A stretch of DNA of 61,058 bases from Verrucomicrobiota bacterium (GTDB lineage: Bacteria; Verrucomicrobiota; Verrucomicrobiia; Verrucomicrobiales; DEV007), in assembly GCA_003402735.1 (NCBI GenBank), contig QQNE01000011.1, positions 1 through 61,058 of the forward strand, in the 5' to 3' direction. How positions within the stretch are numbered: position 1 is the first letter of the stretch; each line of letters starts with the position of its first letter. A program made the position numbers and the translations under genes. Below the pieces are notes generated by a model. It worked only from the letters and a program-made list of their open reading frames with translations, searched no databases and had not been told where the DNA came from. Below are positions 35,316-43,837 of this stretch, in pieces.

Positions 35316-35363
35316 TTCTGGCGAACTCTCGGTGTTTTTGGTGGGAACCGCAATCAGCAAGTC

Positions 35364-36842
35364 ATGGGCATACAATTCCAAGAGAACTGGCTGACCCGTC
35401 TTTTGGATCACATTTTTATTACGGAGGGAGGAAAGGCAGTGCTCACTGGAACAGCCTGGGATTGGATTTTGACGTTGATGATTTCCTTGACCGGAATTGT
35501 TCTGGCTATGGTGCGGTCCTCGCTGATCGTGGATTACACAGTCTACGTCTTTGTCTTCAACCGGTGTTTGCGGCGGTTGGTGGACTATTATATCCACCAG
35601 GAGTTTACCCCCTTGAACCCGATCAGTTTGACCCCGTTGATTGTGGCGGGGTCGATGTTGTTGCCGGTGGTGTTGCATTGGCCGCGAATCCCTGGGGCCG
35701 GGAGAGCCGTGGTGGGGATGTTGATGCTCGCAATGATCTATGCGTTCGCCGTGGGCTTTTTGAGAATCCAATTCGCCGCAGTTTATGCCTTGGCGGAGAG
35801 TCTCGCGCCGTTGGCCTTGTTCGCGTTTGTCTTTGTCCTCCGACCGACCGAGCAGATCAAGGATCGTTGGATTCGGAGCTTCGCCTGGGCATCGATTCTG
35901 ACCAGCGCCTACGGGTGGTATCAGTATTTGACCATCCCGCCCTGGGACGGATTTTGGCTGATTGAGACGGAGCTTTATGGCTACATGGGGATTCCGAAGC
36001 CGACGCAGATGACGGTTTTCAGCACCATGGCGGAGCGTGGGCCTTTGGCCGGTTTCCTGGGATTTTCGGTGGTGCCGATGATTGTGGCCAAAAAGTGGCG
36101 ACCGATGCCGGGTTTGTTGGGCTGGGCTGGGGTGGTTTTGGTCTTCTCCGTGATCCTGTTGACGATGTCCCGGGCCGGTCTTCTCTTTGCGGGAATTGGG
36201 ACGGTTGTCTATCTCTTCATCAACCGGGGAAGTTCGGCGCGACAGATCGCCATGGGGGTCGCGGTCCTGACGATGGCTGCATGGTTTGGCATGGACAAAA
36301 TTCCCAACGCGGAGCGCGTGATCCAGCGGTATGAGACGTTGGGGAGCATGCAAGACGACCTGTCTTACAAGGGGCGGTTGGGAATCATGCAGGCGGGTTT
36401 GGAAACGATGTTGAGCAATCCGTTCGGTCTGGGACTTGGTTCCACCGGTCTGGCGACTCGGATCAACACTGGGAGTATGGAAAACAAGGTCGAGATCATC
36501 GATGCCGGCTACCTCGACCTTCCATTGACCTATGGACTTCCCGGAGCGTTTCTGCTCCTTGGGGCCCTGTTTTTTTCATGGGCCCTTTTGGCGGAGCGCT
36601 TCCGCAATCCGGTCACCTGTGACGACCACGTACGTCTGGCGCGTGCGATGTTGATCACGCTGATTCCGGCTTCGTTTGCGGGGGATGTTTTGGGAAGTTT
36701 TACGATGTTGTGGCTCGCGTTGGGTTGCGGGATGACCTCCATGGCCCGACATCCCTCTCAACCTGGGCGCCGACCGCTTCCAAATCAGCCGCCAGGCAGA
36801 AGTCGGGATCTTTTGTGGGCGCCGCCTCGGACCGGATCGTGA
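35364..36842 (+). CDS. Polytopic Wzy/O-antigen-ligase-like protein, copy 2
   Basis: The 492-residue paralogue of the preceding gene shares long blocks: the VDYTVYVFVFNRCLRRLVDY region, YGWYQYLTIPPWDG, KPTQMTVFSTMAERG and VFSVILLTMSRAGL. It has an N-terminal extension of about 30 residues not present in copy 1. Its C-terminal tail is shorter and Pro/Arg-rich, and overlaps the next gene's GTG start as GTGA. Two polymerase-like proteins may make two linkages or divide polymerase and ligase functions; sequence alone does not tell which. Confidence 0.88.
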   Translation: MGIQFQENWLTRLLDHIFITEGGKAVLTGTAWDWILTLMISLTGIVLAMVRSSLIVDYTVYVFVFNRCLRRLVDYYIHQEFTPLNPISLTPLIVAGSMLLPVVLHWPRIPGAGRAVVGMLMLAMIYAFAVGFLRIQFAAVYALAESLAPLALFAFVFVLRPTEQIKDRWIRSFAWASILTSAYGWYQYLTIPPWDGFWLIETELYGYMGIPKPTQMTVFSTMAERGPLAGFLGFSVVPMIVAKKWRPMPGLLGWAGVVLVFSVILLTMSRAGLLFAGIGTVVYLFINRGSSARQIAMGVAVLTMAAWFGMDKIPNAERVIQRYETLGSMQDDLSYKGRLGIMQAGLETMLSNPFGLGLGSTGLATRINTGSMENKVEIIDAGYLDLPLTYGLPGAFLLLGALFFSWALLAERFRNPVTCDDHVRLARAMLITLIPASFAGDVLGSFTMLWLALGCGMTSMARHPSQPGRRPLPNQPPGRSRDLLWAPPRTGS

Positions 36843-37996
36843 CCAATTCAGAAAAAAGATTTCCCACCGGGGCGGAGCTCACCTTTTTGGCCCATCGGAT
36901 TGCCCGGGTGGGTGGAATGGAGAGGGCGGCGGCTGAAGTGGCGAACCGTCTGGCCGAGGTGGCACCGGTTCATCTGGTGGCCATGCTTGCCGAGGCGGAC
37001 CGTCCAAGCGTTCGGATTTCGCGGATCGACGTCCCCTTCCGTTCGTCGGTCCTGCGGTGCCTCAGCTTCCGGCTCCGGGCTCGCAAAGTCATGGCGGAGG
37101 CGGCCGATTCCGGCCCGCGGATTTCCATCGGCGCCGCCTTTTGGCCGGTGGATGTGATGGTGATGCAATTCTGTCACCGTGCGTTCGGTCATTTGGCCGG
37201 ACCGGTCCGAGTCGGCTGGCATCAAAGGCTGGCCAATCTCTATTTTCGGTGGGAGGAACGGGCCGCGTTTTCCTGTCGCCGCTTGCAGGGAGTGATCGCT
37301 GTCTCCAGCGGAGTGGCGGCGGAGGTGGAGCGGTATCATCGCTACCCGGCATCACAAATTCGGGTGGTGCCAAACGGGGTGGATCCCGCCGTGTTTTGTC
37401 CGGCAACAGCCGAGGAACAGCGATCGTTGCGGGAACCGTTGGGAATTTCGGGGTCTGGACTGGTGGCGGTTTTTGCGGGTGGGGATTGGAGCCGGAAAGG
37501 GCTCTCCCATGCCTTGAAGGCGGTCAGGGAAGTTCCCGGAACCCTTCTCGTCGTCGTCGGAAATGGAGGGCGGGAGGAGGGGGCGTTCCGGCAGATGGCC
37601 CGGACGTTGGGCATCGCCGAGCGGGTCCGCTTTGTGGGGCAAACTTCGCACCCCGAAACGTTTCTGCGCATGGCGGATGTCCTGGTGTTTCCGACGCATT
37701 ACGAGGCGTTTTCCCTGGTTTCGATCGAGGCCGCGGCGTGCGGGCTTCCGGTCATCATGCCGTCCGTGAACGGAGCTACGGAACTGGTGAGGGATGGCGA
37801 GAACGGGTTCCTCTGCGAGCGGAGCGGGGAGGAAATCGCGAAACGGTTGCGGCTACTGGACGGGGATCGGGCCCTGCTCTCGCAGATGGGGGCCGCGGCG
37901 CACGAGACGAGCCGTCAGTTTCACTGGGACCGGGTGGCGGTCCAATTTCAGGCGGCCTTGTCGGAACTTACGGGATGGTCTCCGAACGAGGGATGA
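36839..37996 (+). CDS. Glycosyltransferase family 4
   Basis: The 385-residue GT-B enzyme has LTFLAHRIARVGGMERAAAE at the N-terminus. Then come QGVIAVSSGVAAEVERY, IRVVPNGVDPAVF, AVFAGGDWSRKGLSHALKA and PTHYEAFSLVSIEAAACGLP (E-x7-E). GTG 36839 overlaps the stop of the Wzy-like gene. Its 3' end overlaps a converging glycosyltransferase gene by 49 bp, so transcription from both sides collides here. Confidence 0.9.
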   Translation: MTNSEKRFPTGAELTFLAHRIARVGGMERAAAEVANRLAEVAPVHLVAMLAEADRPSVRISRIDVPFRSSVLRCLSFRLRARKVMAEAADSGPRISIGAAFWPVDVMVMQFCHRAFGHLAGPVRVGWHQRLANLYFRWEERAAFSCRRLQGVIAVSSGVAAEVERYHRYPASQIRVVPNGVDPAVFCPATAEEQRSLREPLGISGSGLVAVFAGGDWSRKGLSHALKAVREVPGTLLVVVGNGGREEGAFRQMARTLGIAERVRFVGQTSHPETFLRMADVLVFPTHYEAFSLVSIEAAACGLPVIMPSVNGATELVRDGENGFLCERSGEEIAKRLRLLDGDRALLSQMGAAAHETSRQFHWDRVAVQFQAALSELTGWSPNEG

Positions 37997-39147
37997 GGGG
38001 GATCTGGCGTCTCAAAGAAGGCGATGGCCTCGGCGAGACGCTGCAAGAATTTTTCCGGCGCAAATCGTTGCACACTGATTCTGGCTTGGTTTCGGCACGA
38101 GTTGGCCAGGGACGAATCCGTGAGAAATCGGGTGATGGCCGCTGAGAGCCCGGCATGGTCCCCGTGGCGGAAGAGCAGGCCATCGTGTTCGTGCGTGATG
38201 ATCTCCTCCGGCCCACCGGGTTTGCAGGCGATCACCGGCACGCCGAGGGCCATCGCTTCCAGAATGACTTGGCCGAACGGTTCCCGGTCGGAGGCGTGCA
38301 CGATCACGTCGCAAGCGAGAATCCAGGGGGCCACTTCCGATTGATTCCCTGTCATCACCGTGTTTTCTTCCATCCCGAGATCGCGGATCAGTTGGCGAAG
38401 TTCCGCCTCAAACTCCGGTTCCTGACTGTCTTTTCCGCCCACGATGAGGCCGGTTGTGGGCAAGCCCGCGCGGTGCAGTTCGGCGAGGGCCTGAACGAAG
38501 TCGGCAACTCCTTTCCAACGCTGCAGGCGTGCGACGATGCCGATCACTGGACGGCCGGGAGTCGTTTGGCCGGGCAGTCCGGCTCGGAGCCCGGCGGCTG
38601 TCTTTGCCAGACGGTCCCGGGTCTGTTCGTCAAAATCGATAAACTCACTGGTGGAAGAGACCGTGAGCACCGGGAAATGGACCCATTTTCTCTCGGTCGC
38701 TGCCACGAAGTCCGAACAGGCCAAGGCGCCGGAGGCCGGCACCCGGCGAACGATCTGGGAGAGCAACCGACGGTCGGGAGCGTTCTTCTGGAAATAGAGG
38801 AGTTTGGGGCGGGTCCCGGAACGGGCGGCCGCCAGTCCAGCGTAAATGTGGGCCTTGGCCTGCCAAGACAAGACGGTGGTCGGTTTGAGTTCTGCGATGA
38901 TCGCTGCGAGGCTTTGCACCGAGGCGCACAGATGGTGCAGTTGGCGCAGGCGGCCCGCCTCGATCAAATGACATGAGACCCCGGTGGACCTGGCCGCCTC
39001 CACGAGATCACCCGATTCAAGGAACACCACGGTCAGTGGCAACGGAAATTGCTCGTGCCGACGCAACAAGTGAAGCAGCGAGCCGTCGGCACCACCGCGA
39101 AATCTTCCGCTCGGAGAGACGATGAGAAGATGGGAGGAGGACAGCAT
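37948..39147 (-). CDS. Glycosyltransferase family 4, inverted in the cluster
   Basis: The 399-residue GT-B enzyme is the only minus-strand gene within the polysaccharide cluster. It has LLIVSPSGRFRGGADGSLLH, TVLSWQAKAHIYAGLAAA, VIGIVARLQRWKGVADFVQA and SDREPFGQVILEAMALGVPV (E-x7-E). It is paralogous to the enzyme at 32640-33767. It overlaps the plus-strand glycosyltransferase by 49 bp at the 3' ends and faces a 339-bp spacer at its 5' end. Inversion with duplication is the likely history. Confidence 0.92.
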   Translation of the reverse strand: MLSSSHLLIVSPSGRFRGGADGSLLHLLRRHEQFPLPLTVVFLESGDLVEAARSTGVSCHLIEAGRLRQLHHLCASVQSLAAIIAELKPTTVLSWQAKAHIYAGLAAARSGTRPKLLYFQKNAPDRRLLSQIVRRVPASGALACSDFVAATERKWVHFPVLTVSSTSEFIDFDEQTRDRLAKTAAGLRAGLPGQTTPGRPVIGIVARLQRWKGVADFVQALAELHRAGLPTTGLIVGGKDSQEPEFEAELRQLIRDLGMEENTVMTGNQSEVAPWILACDVIVHASDREPFGQVILEAMALGVPVIACKPGGPEEIITHEHDGLLFRHGDHAGLSAAITRFLTDSSLANSCRNQARISVQRFAPEKFLQRLAEAIAFFETPDPPHPSFGDHPVSSDKAA

Positions 39148-39486
39148 CAGATGGATGGAACGGCTTGAACGTCTTGCAAACGACTAAGGTGACCGCAGGG
39201 ATGGTTCCTTCAACTGCAGAAACCGGGCAAAGGTTGCGCACGGAACACGAACTGAATGAGCCAACAATCCTCGAGTTTCGCGAAAAACATCGCGGTTTTC
39301 AAGAGTTTCGTGGGTTGGGGAGCGCATTTCTGCGGCACCACAGGGAAAACCCTCCAGATTTTGTGCCTCGGACCCCGGCGCACAAATTCTGATTCCTTGC
39401 TTTCGCGGCAGAGCTTTTTGGGGCCTCTTGCGGTGTTCTCTGGGAAAGCCCCTTTCGAGGAGGCAAGTCCCGGAATTTGACAGCTT
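39148..39486. other. 339-bp divergent spacer before the flippase gene
   Basis: No gene is supported. The spacer lies between the start of the minus-strand glycosyltransferase and the start of the Wzx-like gene and should hold promoters for both. TTGACA at 39477-39482 is only 4 bp from the ATG at 39487, so it cannot be the -35 box for that start. An open frame of 75 codons (39165-39392) has no recognisable content. Confidence 0.4.
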
Positions 39487-40794
39487 ATGGCGTTGGAGAG
39501 AAAGACGGTCGAAACGGAGCCTGGCCCCGGCGGCACTTGGGTCAACGGGCGGAGGCTCGGGTTGATCTCAAGGTTCGTCGGCCTGCAGTTTCTGATTCAG
39601 TTGGTCTCCGTGTTGACAGGTCTTCTGGTCGTAAGGGGCATGGATAAGACCCACTATGCCTGGTATACCATTGTCTTTGGTCTCCAGGGAAGCGTTTCGG
39701 CTCTGTCCCAATTCGCCGTGGCCGGGGGCATTGTCGCCATCGGCGGGGAGAGCATCGGGGATCGGCGGGCCTTTGGTGCCGTGATTGCGGCGGCGCGGTC
39801 TCAGCGGCTTCTGATCCTGGCCATGGTGCTGCCGATTCTGGTGCCGCCCTATTGGTTCTTGTTGAGCCGGGCCGGTTGTGCTCCCGGGACAGCGGCTGCC
39901 TTGATCACGGTGATTGTCCTGAATCTTGGATTGCTTTTGGAAGAGCAGATTTCCGCGGCCCCTTTTGCCCTCGCCCGGCGCTACCACTTTCCCCAGGTTT
40001 ATGAACTGGGCACCTTTGGCCTGCGGCTGTTGCTGGTCTTGAGCCTGTCGTGCTGGGGCGTTTTTCATCCGGTGCCGGTGATTGCCGCCAGCGTCGTGTC
40101 GTTGGCGGTGGGCATCTTCGGCTTTTTGCGGCCCGCCGCGAAAGGATTCAGCGCCCGGGGAAGCAAGGCGACCCCGGACCTGCGGAAGAGGTTCCTGCGC
40201 TATTGCTGGAACGGGGTTCCCACCATGGTGAACACGATGGTGCAGTCGCAGATCGGGGTGATTGTGATTGCTTCGTTCGGTCATATCGAGGCGGCGGCTG
40301 ACCTCGGGGCCATCACGAAGATGGCGGTGCTGTTCGGGATTCCGACGGCGATTGTCGAGAAGATGTTTGTGGCGAGAATGGCGGTGGAAGCAGACCGCGC
40401 TCGGTTGCGAACAATTTGGCTGCAGGGAATTGGGTTTGCCCTGTTGGCCGCGGTGGTTCTGGTCGGCACGGTGGCCCTGTTTGGGGAAGAGCTCGTCTGG
40501 ATTTTGGGCGGTCAATACGCCGACATTTCCGAGGATCTCCTGTTGTATGGACTCTACCTCGCGTATCTGCTGGTGGCGTCGGCAGCGTTTGGCGTGCTCC
40601 AGGCCAAGGGATGGCTGAAACACAGTTGGCTGGTTCCGGTCACCATTCTGGGGGCCCAGCTGTGCGCTTTTCCTTGGATCGATGCCGGAACGGTGCGCGG
40701 CGTGATCCTCTTGAAATTTGCCGGGGACCTTGCCGGTGGGGTTTACTCCACCGCCTTGCTGGTGCGCGGTTTCGGAGGGCGGGGGAGAATTTGA
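39487..40794 (+). CDS. Wzx-type polysaccharide flippase (MATE/MVF-like)
   Basis: The 435-residue protein has about twelve hydrophobic helices beginning FVGLQFLIQLVSVLTGLLVV and the typical early motif GMDKTHYAWYTIVFGLQGSV. Basic cytoplasmic loops separate the helices (KGFSARGSKATPDLRKRFL). The central MVNTMVQSQIGVIVIASFG fits the Wzx/PST family, which flips lipid-linked repeat units. Together with the Wzy-like genes it supplies a Wzx/Wzy route in a locus that also has Wzm/Wzt. It is followed by a glycosyltransferase gene 3 bp downstream. Confidence 0.85.
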   Translation: MALERKTVETEPGPGGTWVNGRRLGLISRFVGLQFLIQLVSVLTGLLVVRGMDKTHYAWYTIVFGLQGSVSALSQFAVAGGIVAIGGESIGDRRAFGAVIAAARSQRLLILAMVLPILVPPYWFLLSRAGCAPGTAAALITVIVLNLGLLLEEQISAAPFALARRYHFPQVYELGTFGLRLLLVLSLSCWGVFHPVPVIAASVVSLAVGIFGFLRPAAKGFSARGSKATPDLRKRFLRYCWNGVPTMVNTMVQSQIGVIVIASFGHIEAAADLGAITKMAVLFGIPTAIVEKMFVARMAVEADRARLRTIWLQGIGFALLAAVVLVGTVALFGEELVWILGGQYADISEDLLLYGLYLAYLLVASAAFGVLQAKGWLKHSWLVPVTILGAQLCAFPWIDAGTVRGVILLKFAGDLAGGVYSTALLVRGFGGRGRI

Positions 40795-40797
40795 GCA

Positions 40798-42024
40798 GTG
40801 GCAGGTGGTGCGGGCATGGAGAAGAACCAGAAGCAACACCTGTCAGAGAGGGCAGTGAAGAGTTCGGGCCGAGGCCGAGGGCCGATTCAAATTGGAATGC
40901 ACGACTCCGAGGCGGGCGGATTGGACCGGTATGTGCACGGTCTGTGCCGCGCCTTCGACCGGATGGGCGAACCCTATCACGGATTGGTTTTTTCGCGGGC
41001 GGGCGACCTCGGGACTGGTGATTTGCCAGGCGGAATCGAGGTTCTTGGGGGTGCGGGAGATCCCTTGTGGCAGCGTTGGCAGCGGATTCGTGGAGTGATC
41101 CAAAGGGCAATCGCCTATCAGGGAGATCCAAGGGTGGTCTCTCACTTTGCGCTTTACGGTTTGCCGGCGACGACGTTTTGGCAGGGGCGGAAGAGGATTC
41201 GCCTCATCAGTCATTTTCACGGACCTTGGGCCGATGAATCCGCAGCAGAAGGTGCCTCAAAGGTCACCGTGTTGGCCAAGAGATTGATGGAGCGGCGGGT
41301 CTATCAGAGATCCTCCCATGTCCTCAGCGACTCCGAAGCATTCCGTCAATTGGCGATCGCGCGTTACGGATTGAGGCCGGGTCGGGTCACGGTGGGGCCG
41401 ATGGGAATCGATGCGGTTGAGTTCGGCACAAAGGCGTTAGGGATCTCGCGCCGCGAGGCGAGGGAAAGGCTCGGTTGGCCCGTGGATCCGGGGAGGCGGA
41501 TTGTCTTTTGCGTGCGTCGGATCACGAGGCGCATGGGTTTGGAAAATCTGATCGATGCCGTTCACGCTCTGGCAGGTTCCCACTCCGAGTTGTTGGTGAT
41601 GATTGGGGGAAAGGGGCCGATCCTGGACGAGTTGCGGGCGCGGGTGCAGCGGCTGGGTCTGGAGAATCAGGTGCGGTTGCTGGGTTTTGTGCCAGATGCG
41701 GACCTGTCATTGGCTTATCGTGCCGCCGATTTTACCATGGTGCCCTCGGTGGCCTTGGAAGGATTTGGGTTGGTGATTTTGGAATCTTGGGCGGCGGGGA
41801 CACCGGTCATTGTGACACCGGTGGGAGGAATGCCAGAGGTGGTTTCTCCGTTGGCACCTGACTGTGTGCTGGAGGGAAGCGGGGTCGAGAACTTGGTCAG
41901 GGGCCTGCAAGAGGTGTTCCGTGGGGCGCGGACCTTGCCGGAACCGGAGGCCTGCGTGGAACATGTGCGCCGGGCCCATGACTGGCAGGTGGCGGCGCGG
42001 CAGATCTTGCAGGTTTATGCGTGA
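40798..42024 (+). CDS. Glycosyltransferase family 4
   Basis: The 408-residue GT-B enzyme begins with a basic, probably unstructured N-terminus of about 30 residues. Then come IQIGMHDSEAGGLDRYVHGL, RRIVFCVRRITRRMGLENLI, LLVMIGGKGPILDELRARV and VALEGFGLVILESWAAGTPV (E-x7-E) with GGMPEVV. The start is GTG 40798; ATG 40816 would remove six residues. The gene belongs to the flippase operon. Confidence 0.9.
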   Translation: MAGGAGMEKNQKQHLSERAVKSSGRGRGPIQIGMHDSEAGGLDRYVHGLCRAFDRMGEPYHGLVFSRAGDLGTGDLPGGIEVLGGAGDPLWQRWQRIRGVIQRAIAYQGDPRVVSHFALYGLPATTFWQGRKRIRLISHFHGPWADESAAEGASKVTVLAKRLMERRVYQRSSHVLSDSEAFRQLAIARYGLRPGRVTVGPMGIDAVEFGTKALGISRREARERLGWPVDPGRRIVFCVRRITRRMGLENLIDAVHALAGSHSELLVMIGGKGPILDELRARVQRLGLENQVRLLGFVPDADLSLAYRAADFTMVPSVALEGFGLVILESWAAGTPVIVTPVGGMPEVVSPLAPDCVLEGSGVENLVRGLQEVFRGARTLPEPEACVEHVRRAHDWQVAARQILQVYA

Positions 42025-42148
42025 ACGGGGCAGGCTGGGCGCGATGCCCTGGACTCGATGATCCGCAATCTCTGAGCCCAAGTTTTCGGGTTTCTGGCCG
42101 ACTCCAACCGACGATGAATCTCCAATTCAATCGATCCATCAAAAGCAG

Positions 42149-43798
42149 GTGAGCAAGGGCAAGTATCTTCCGCTCCTTCTCCTGGCTGCGGGTGCGGCGG
42201 GGTTGAACTATGCTCTCAGCCCGGTCGACCGCCGCGGCCGGAACACTTGGTTGCCAGGCAAGTGGGCAGAGTGGGTGGACATGAATGATTGGTGGCTCAA
42301 TTTTTGGGCCTTTTTGATCGTCGCCGGGTTGATCTTCCGATTGCTGGGCGCGGATCGGTCAGTGCGGTTTCGCATCGGGGCGGTCGTTGCCTTGGGCACT
42401 CTTTTGGCCGTGGCCATCGAGACGGCACAGTTTTGGATTCCGGGGCGGTGCCCGGACCCTGGGGACCTTACGGCGGCCTTGGCGGGGAGCATGGTGGGGG
42501 GCCTGTTGGCTGGCTTGGGCCGGGTGGCGCGGGCTCGGGGAGTGAGGCCGAATGGGTCCGCTCAGCGCCAGAAAGGTCGCCTGCGGATCTGTTTCCTGGA
42601 TCAGACCGGACAGTTGGGAGGGGCCGAACTGATGCTGCTGGATCTGGTGGCTGAACTGCCGGGAGGGAGCCGGGTGGAGACCGGACGGGACGTGGTGGCG
42701 GAAGTGATCCTCTTCGATGACGGTCCGTTCCGCGAAGCCTTGCAGGCCCGGGGAGTGGCTTGTCGGGTGGAGCGTCTTGGGCGGGTGGCGGCCTCGCAAA
42801 CCAAGGAAGCGGGGTGGAGGGGTTGGGCGCGGGCCTTGCCGGATGCCTGGGGGTTGGCGGGCCGGGTGGTCTGCCGGATCCGGGAAACCGATGCGGACGT
42901 GGTTTACAGCAACACCGCGAAAGCGCTTTTGGTGGGTGTGCTGGCCGCGCGATGGTCGGGCCGTCCCCTGGTGCATCACTTGCATGATCTGTTGATTCCA
43001 GAGCACTTTAGCTGGGCGAATCGGTGGTTGCTGGTCGGTGCGGCGAACTGGGGCGCCGCGGCGGTGATCGCAAATTCCACGGCCACGGCCGCCGCATTCA
43101 TCGCTTCCGGAGGGCGGAAAAATTTGGTGACCGTCATTCCCAACGGGTTTGATCCCGGGCGGTTCGAAGCTCCGGCGGCTGAGGAACTGGAGCGGTGCCG
43201 GGCGGAGTGGCCCTGGGTTGGGGGATCGGCAGATGGGCTCGCGGGGCTGGTTTTCGGCGTGTTCGGGCGGTTGACTCCGTGGAAGGGGCAGATGGTGTTT
43301 CTGGAGGCCCTGGCCTTGGTGCCGCAGGCGCGTGGCGTGGTGGTTGGAGCCGCTCTTTTCACTGCGGAGGACCGCGCCTATGCGGAGGAATTGCGACGGC
43401 GCGCTGAATCTCCCGATCTCCAGGGCAGGGTTGTTTTGGTTGGGTTCCGTGAGGATGTGGTGGCCTTGATGCACGCGGTGGACGTGGTGGTGCACTGTTC
43501 CACCCAGCCGGAACCGTTTGGGAGGGTGATCGCGGAGGCGCAACTTTGCGGTGTGCCGGTGATCGCGGCCCGTGCAGGCGGAGTCCTCGACATCGTGGAG
43601 GATGGAAACACGGGCAAGTTGGTCAATCCTGGCGACCCGGCGGCCTTGGCGGAAGCGATGCGTTTTCTCAACGATTTTCCAGAGGAGAGAGCGGCCTTGG
43701 CTCGGCGTGGCCGATCAGCTGCCGTGAAGAATTTTGGATTGGACGCGGTGCGGAGCCGGACCCTGGGGGTGATTGGCGGCACGCACGGGGCGGGTTGA
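42149..43798 (+). CDS. VanZ-like membrane domain fused to GT4 glycosyltransferase
   Basis: The 549-residue protein has two parts. Residues 1 to about 130 form a VanZ-like four-helix domain with its usual motifs (NYALSPVDR near the start, NDWWLNFWAFLIVAGLIF, VAIETAQFWIPGRCPDPGDL). From residue about 140 a complete GT4 enzyme follows, with LRICFLDQTGQLGGAELMLL, VIPNGFDPGRF, GVFGRLTPWKGQMVFLEA and QPEPFGRVIAEAQLCGVPVI (E-x7-E). No frameshift or stop separates the parts. GTG 42149 is preceded by AGCAGG. The membrane part probably tethers the transferase near the lipid-linked glycan. Confidence 0.88.
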   Translation: MSKGKYLPLLLLAAGAAGLNYALSPVDRRGRNTWLPGKWAEWVDMNDWWLNFWAFLIVAGLIFRLLGADRSVRFRIGAVVALGTLLAVAIETAQFWIPGRCPDPGDLTAALAGSMVGGLLAGLGRVARARGVRPNGSAQRQKGRLRICFLDQTGQLGGAELMLLDLVAELPGGSRVETGRDVVAEVILFDDGPFREALQARGVACRVERLGRVAASQTKEAGWRGWARALPDAWGLAGRVVCRIRETDADVVYSNTAKALLVGVLAARWSGRPLVHHLHDLLIPEHFSWANRWLLVGAANWGAAAVIANSTATAAAFIASGGRKNLVTVIPNGFDPGRFEAPAAEELERCRAEWPWVGGSADGLAGLVFGVFGRLTPWKGQMVFLEALALVPQARGVVVGAALFTAEDRAYAEELRRRAESPDLQGRVVLVGFREDVVALMHAVDVVVHCSTQPEPFGRVIAEAQLCGVPVIAARAGGVLDIVEDGNTGKLVNPGDPAALAEAMRFLNDFPEERAALARRGRSAAVKNFGLDAVRSRTLGVIGGTHGAG

Positions 43799-43837
43799 CC
43801 GGTAAGTGCGGAATGTGGAATGAGTTTGGGCTGAGTC

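Noticed and set aside
39165..39392. 75-codon open frame in the divergent spacer
   Set aside because: There is no ribosome site, no recognisable motif and atypical composition.
39477..39482. TTGACA as -35 box for the flippase gene
   Set aside because: It is only 4 bp from the start codon, so no -10 and transcript start could fit upstream of the ATG.
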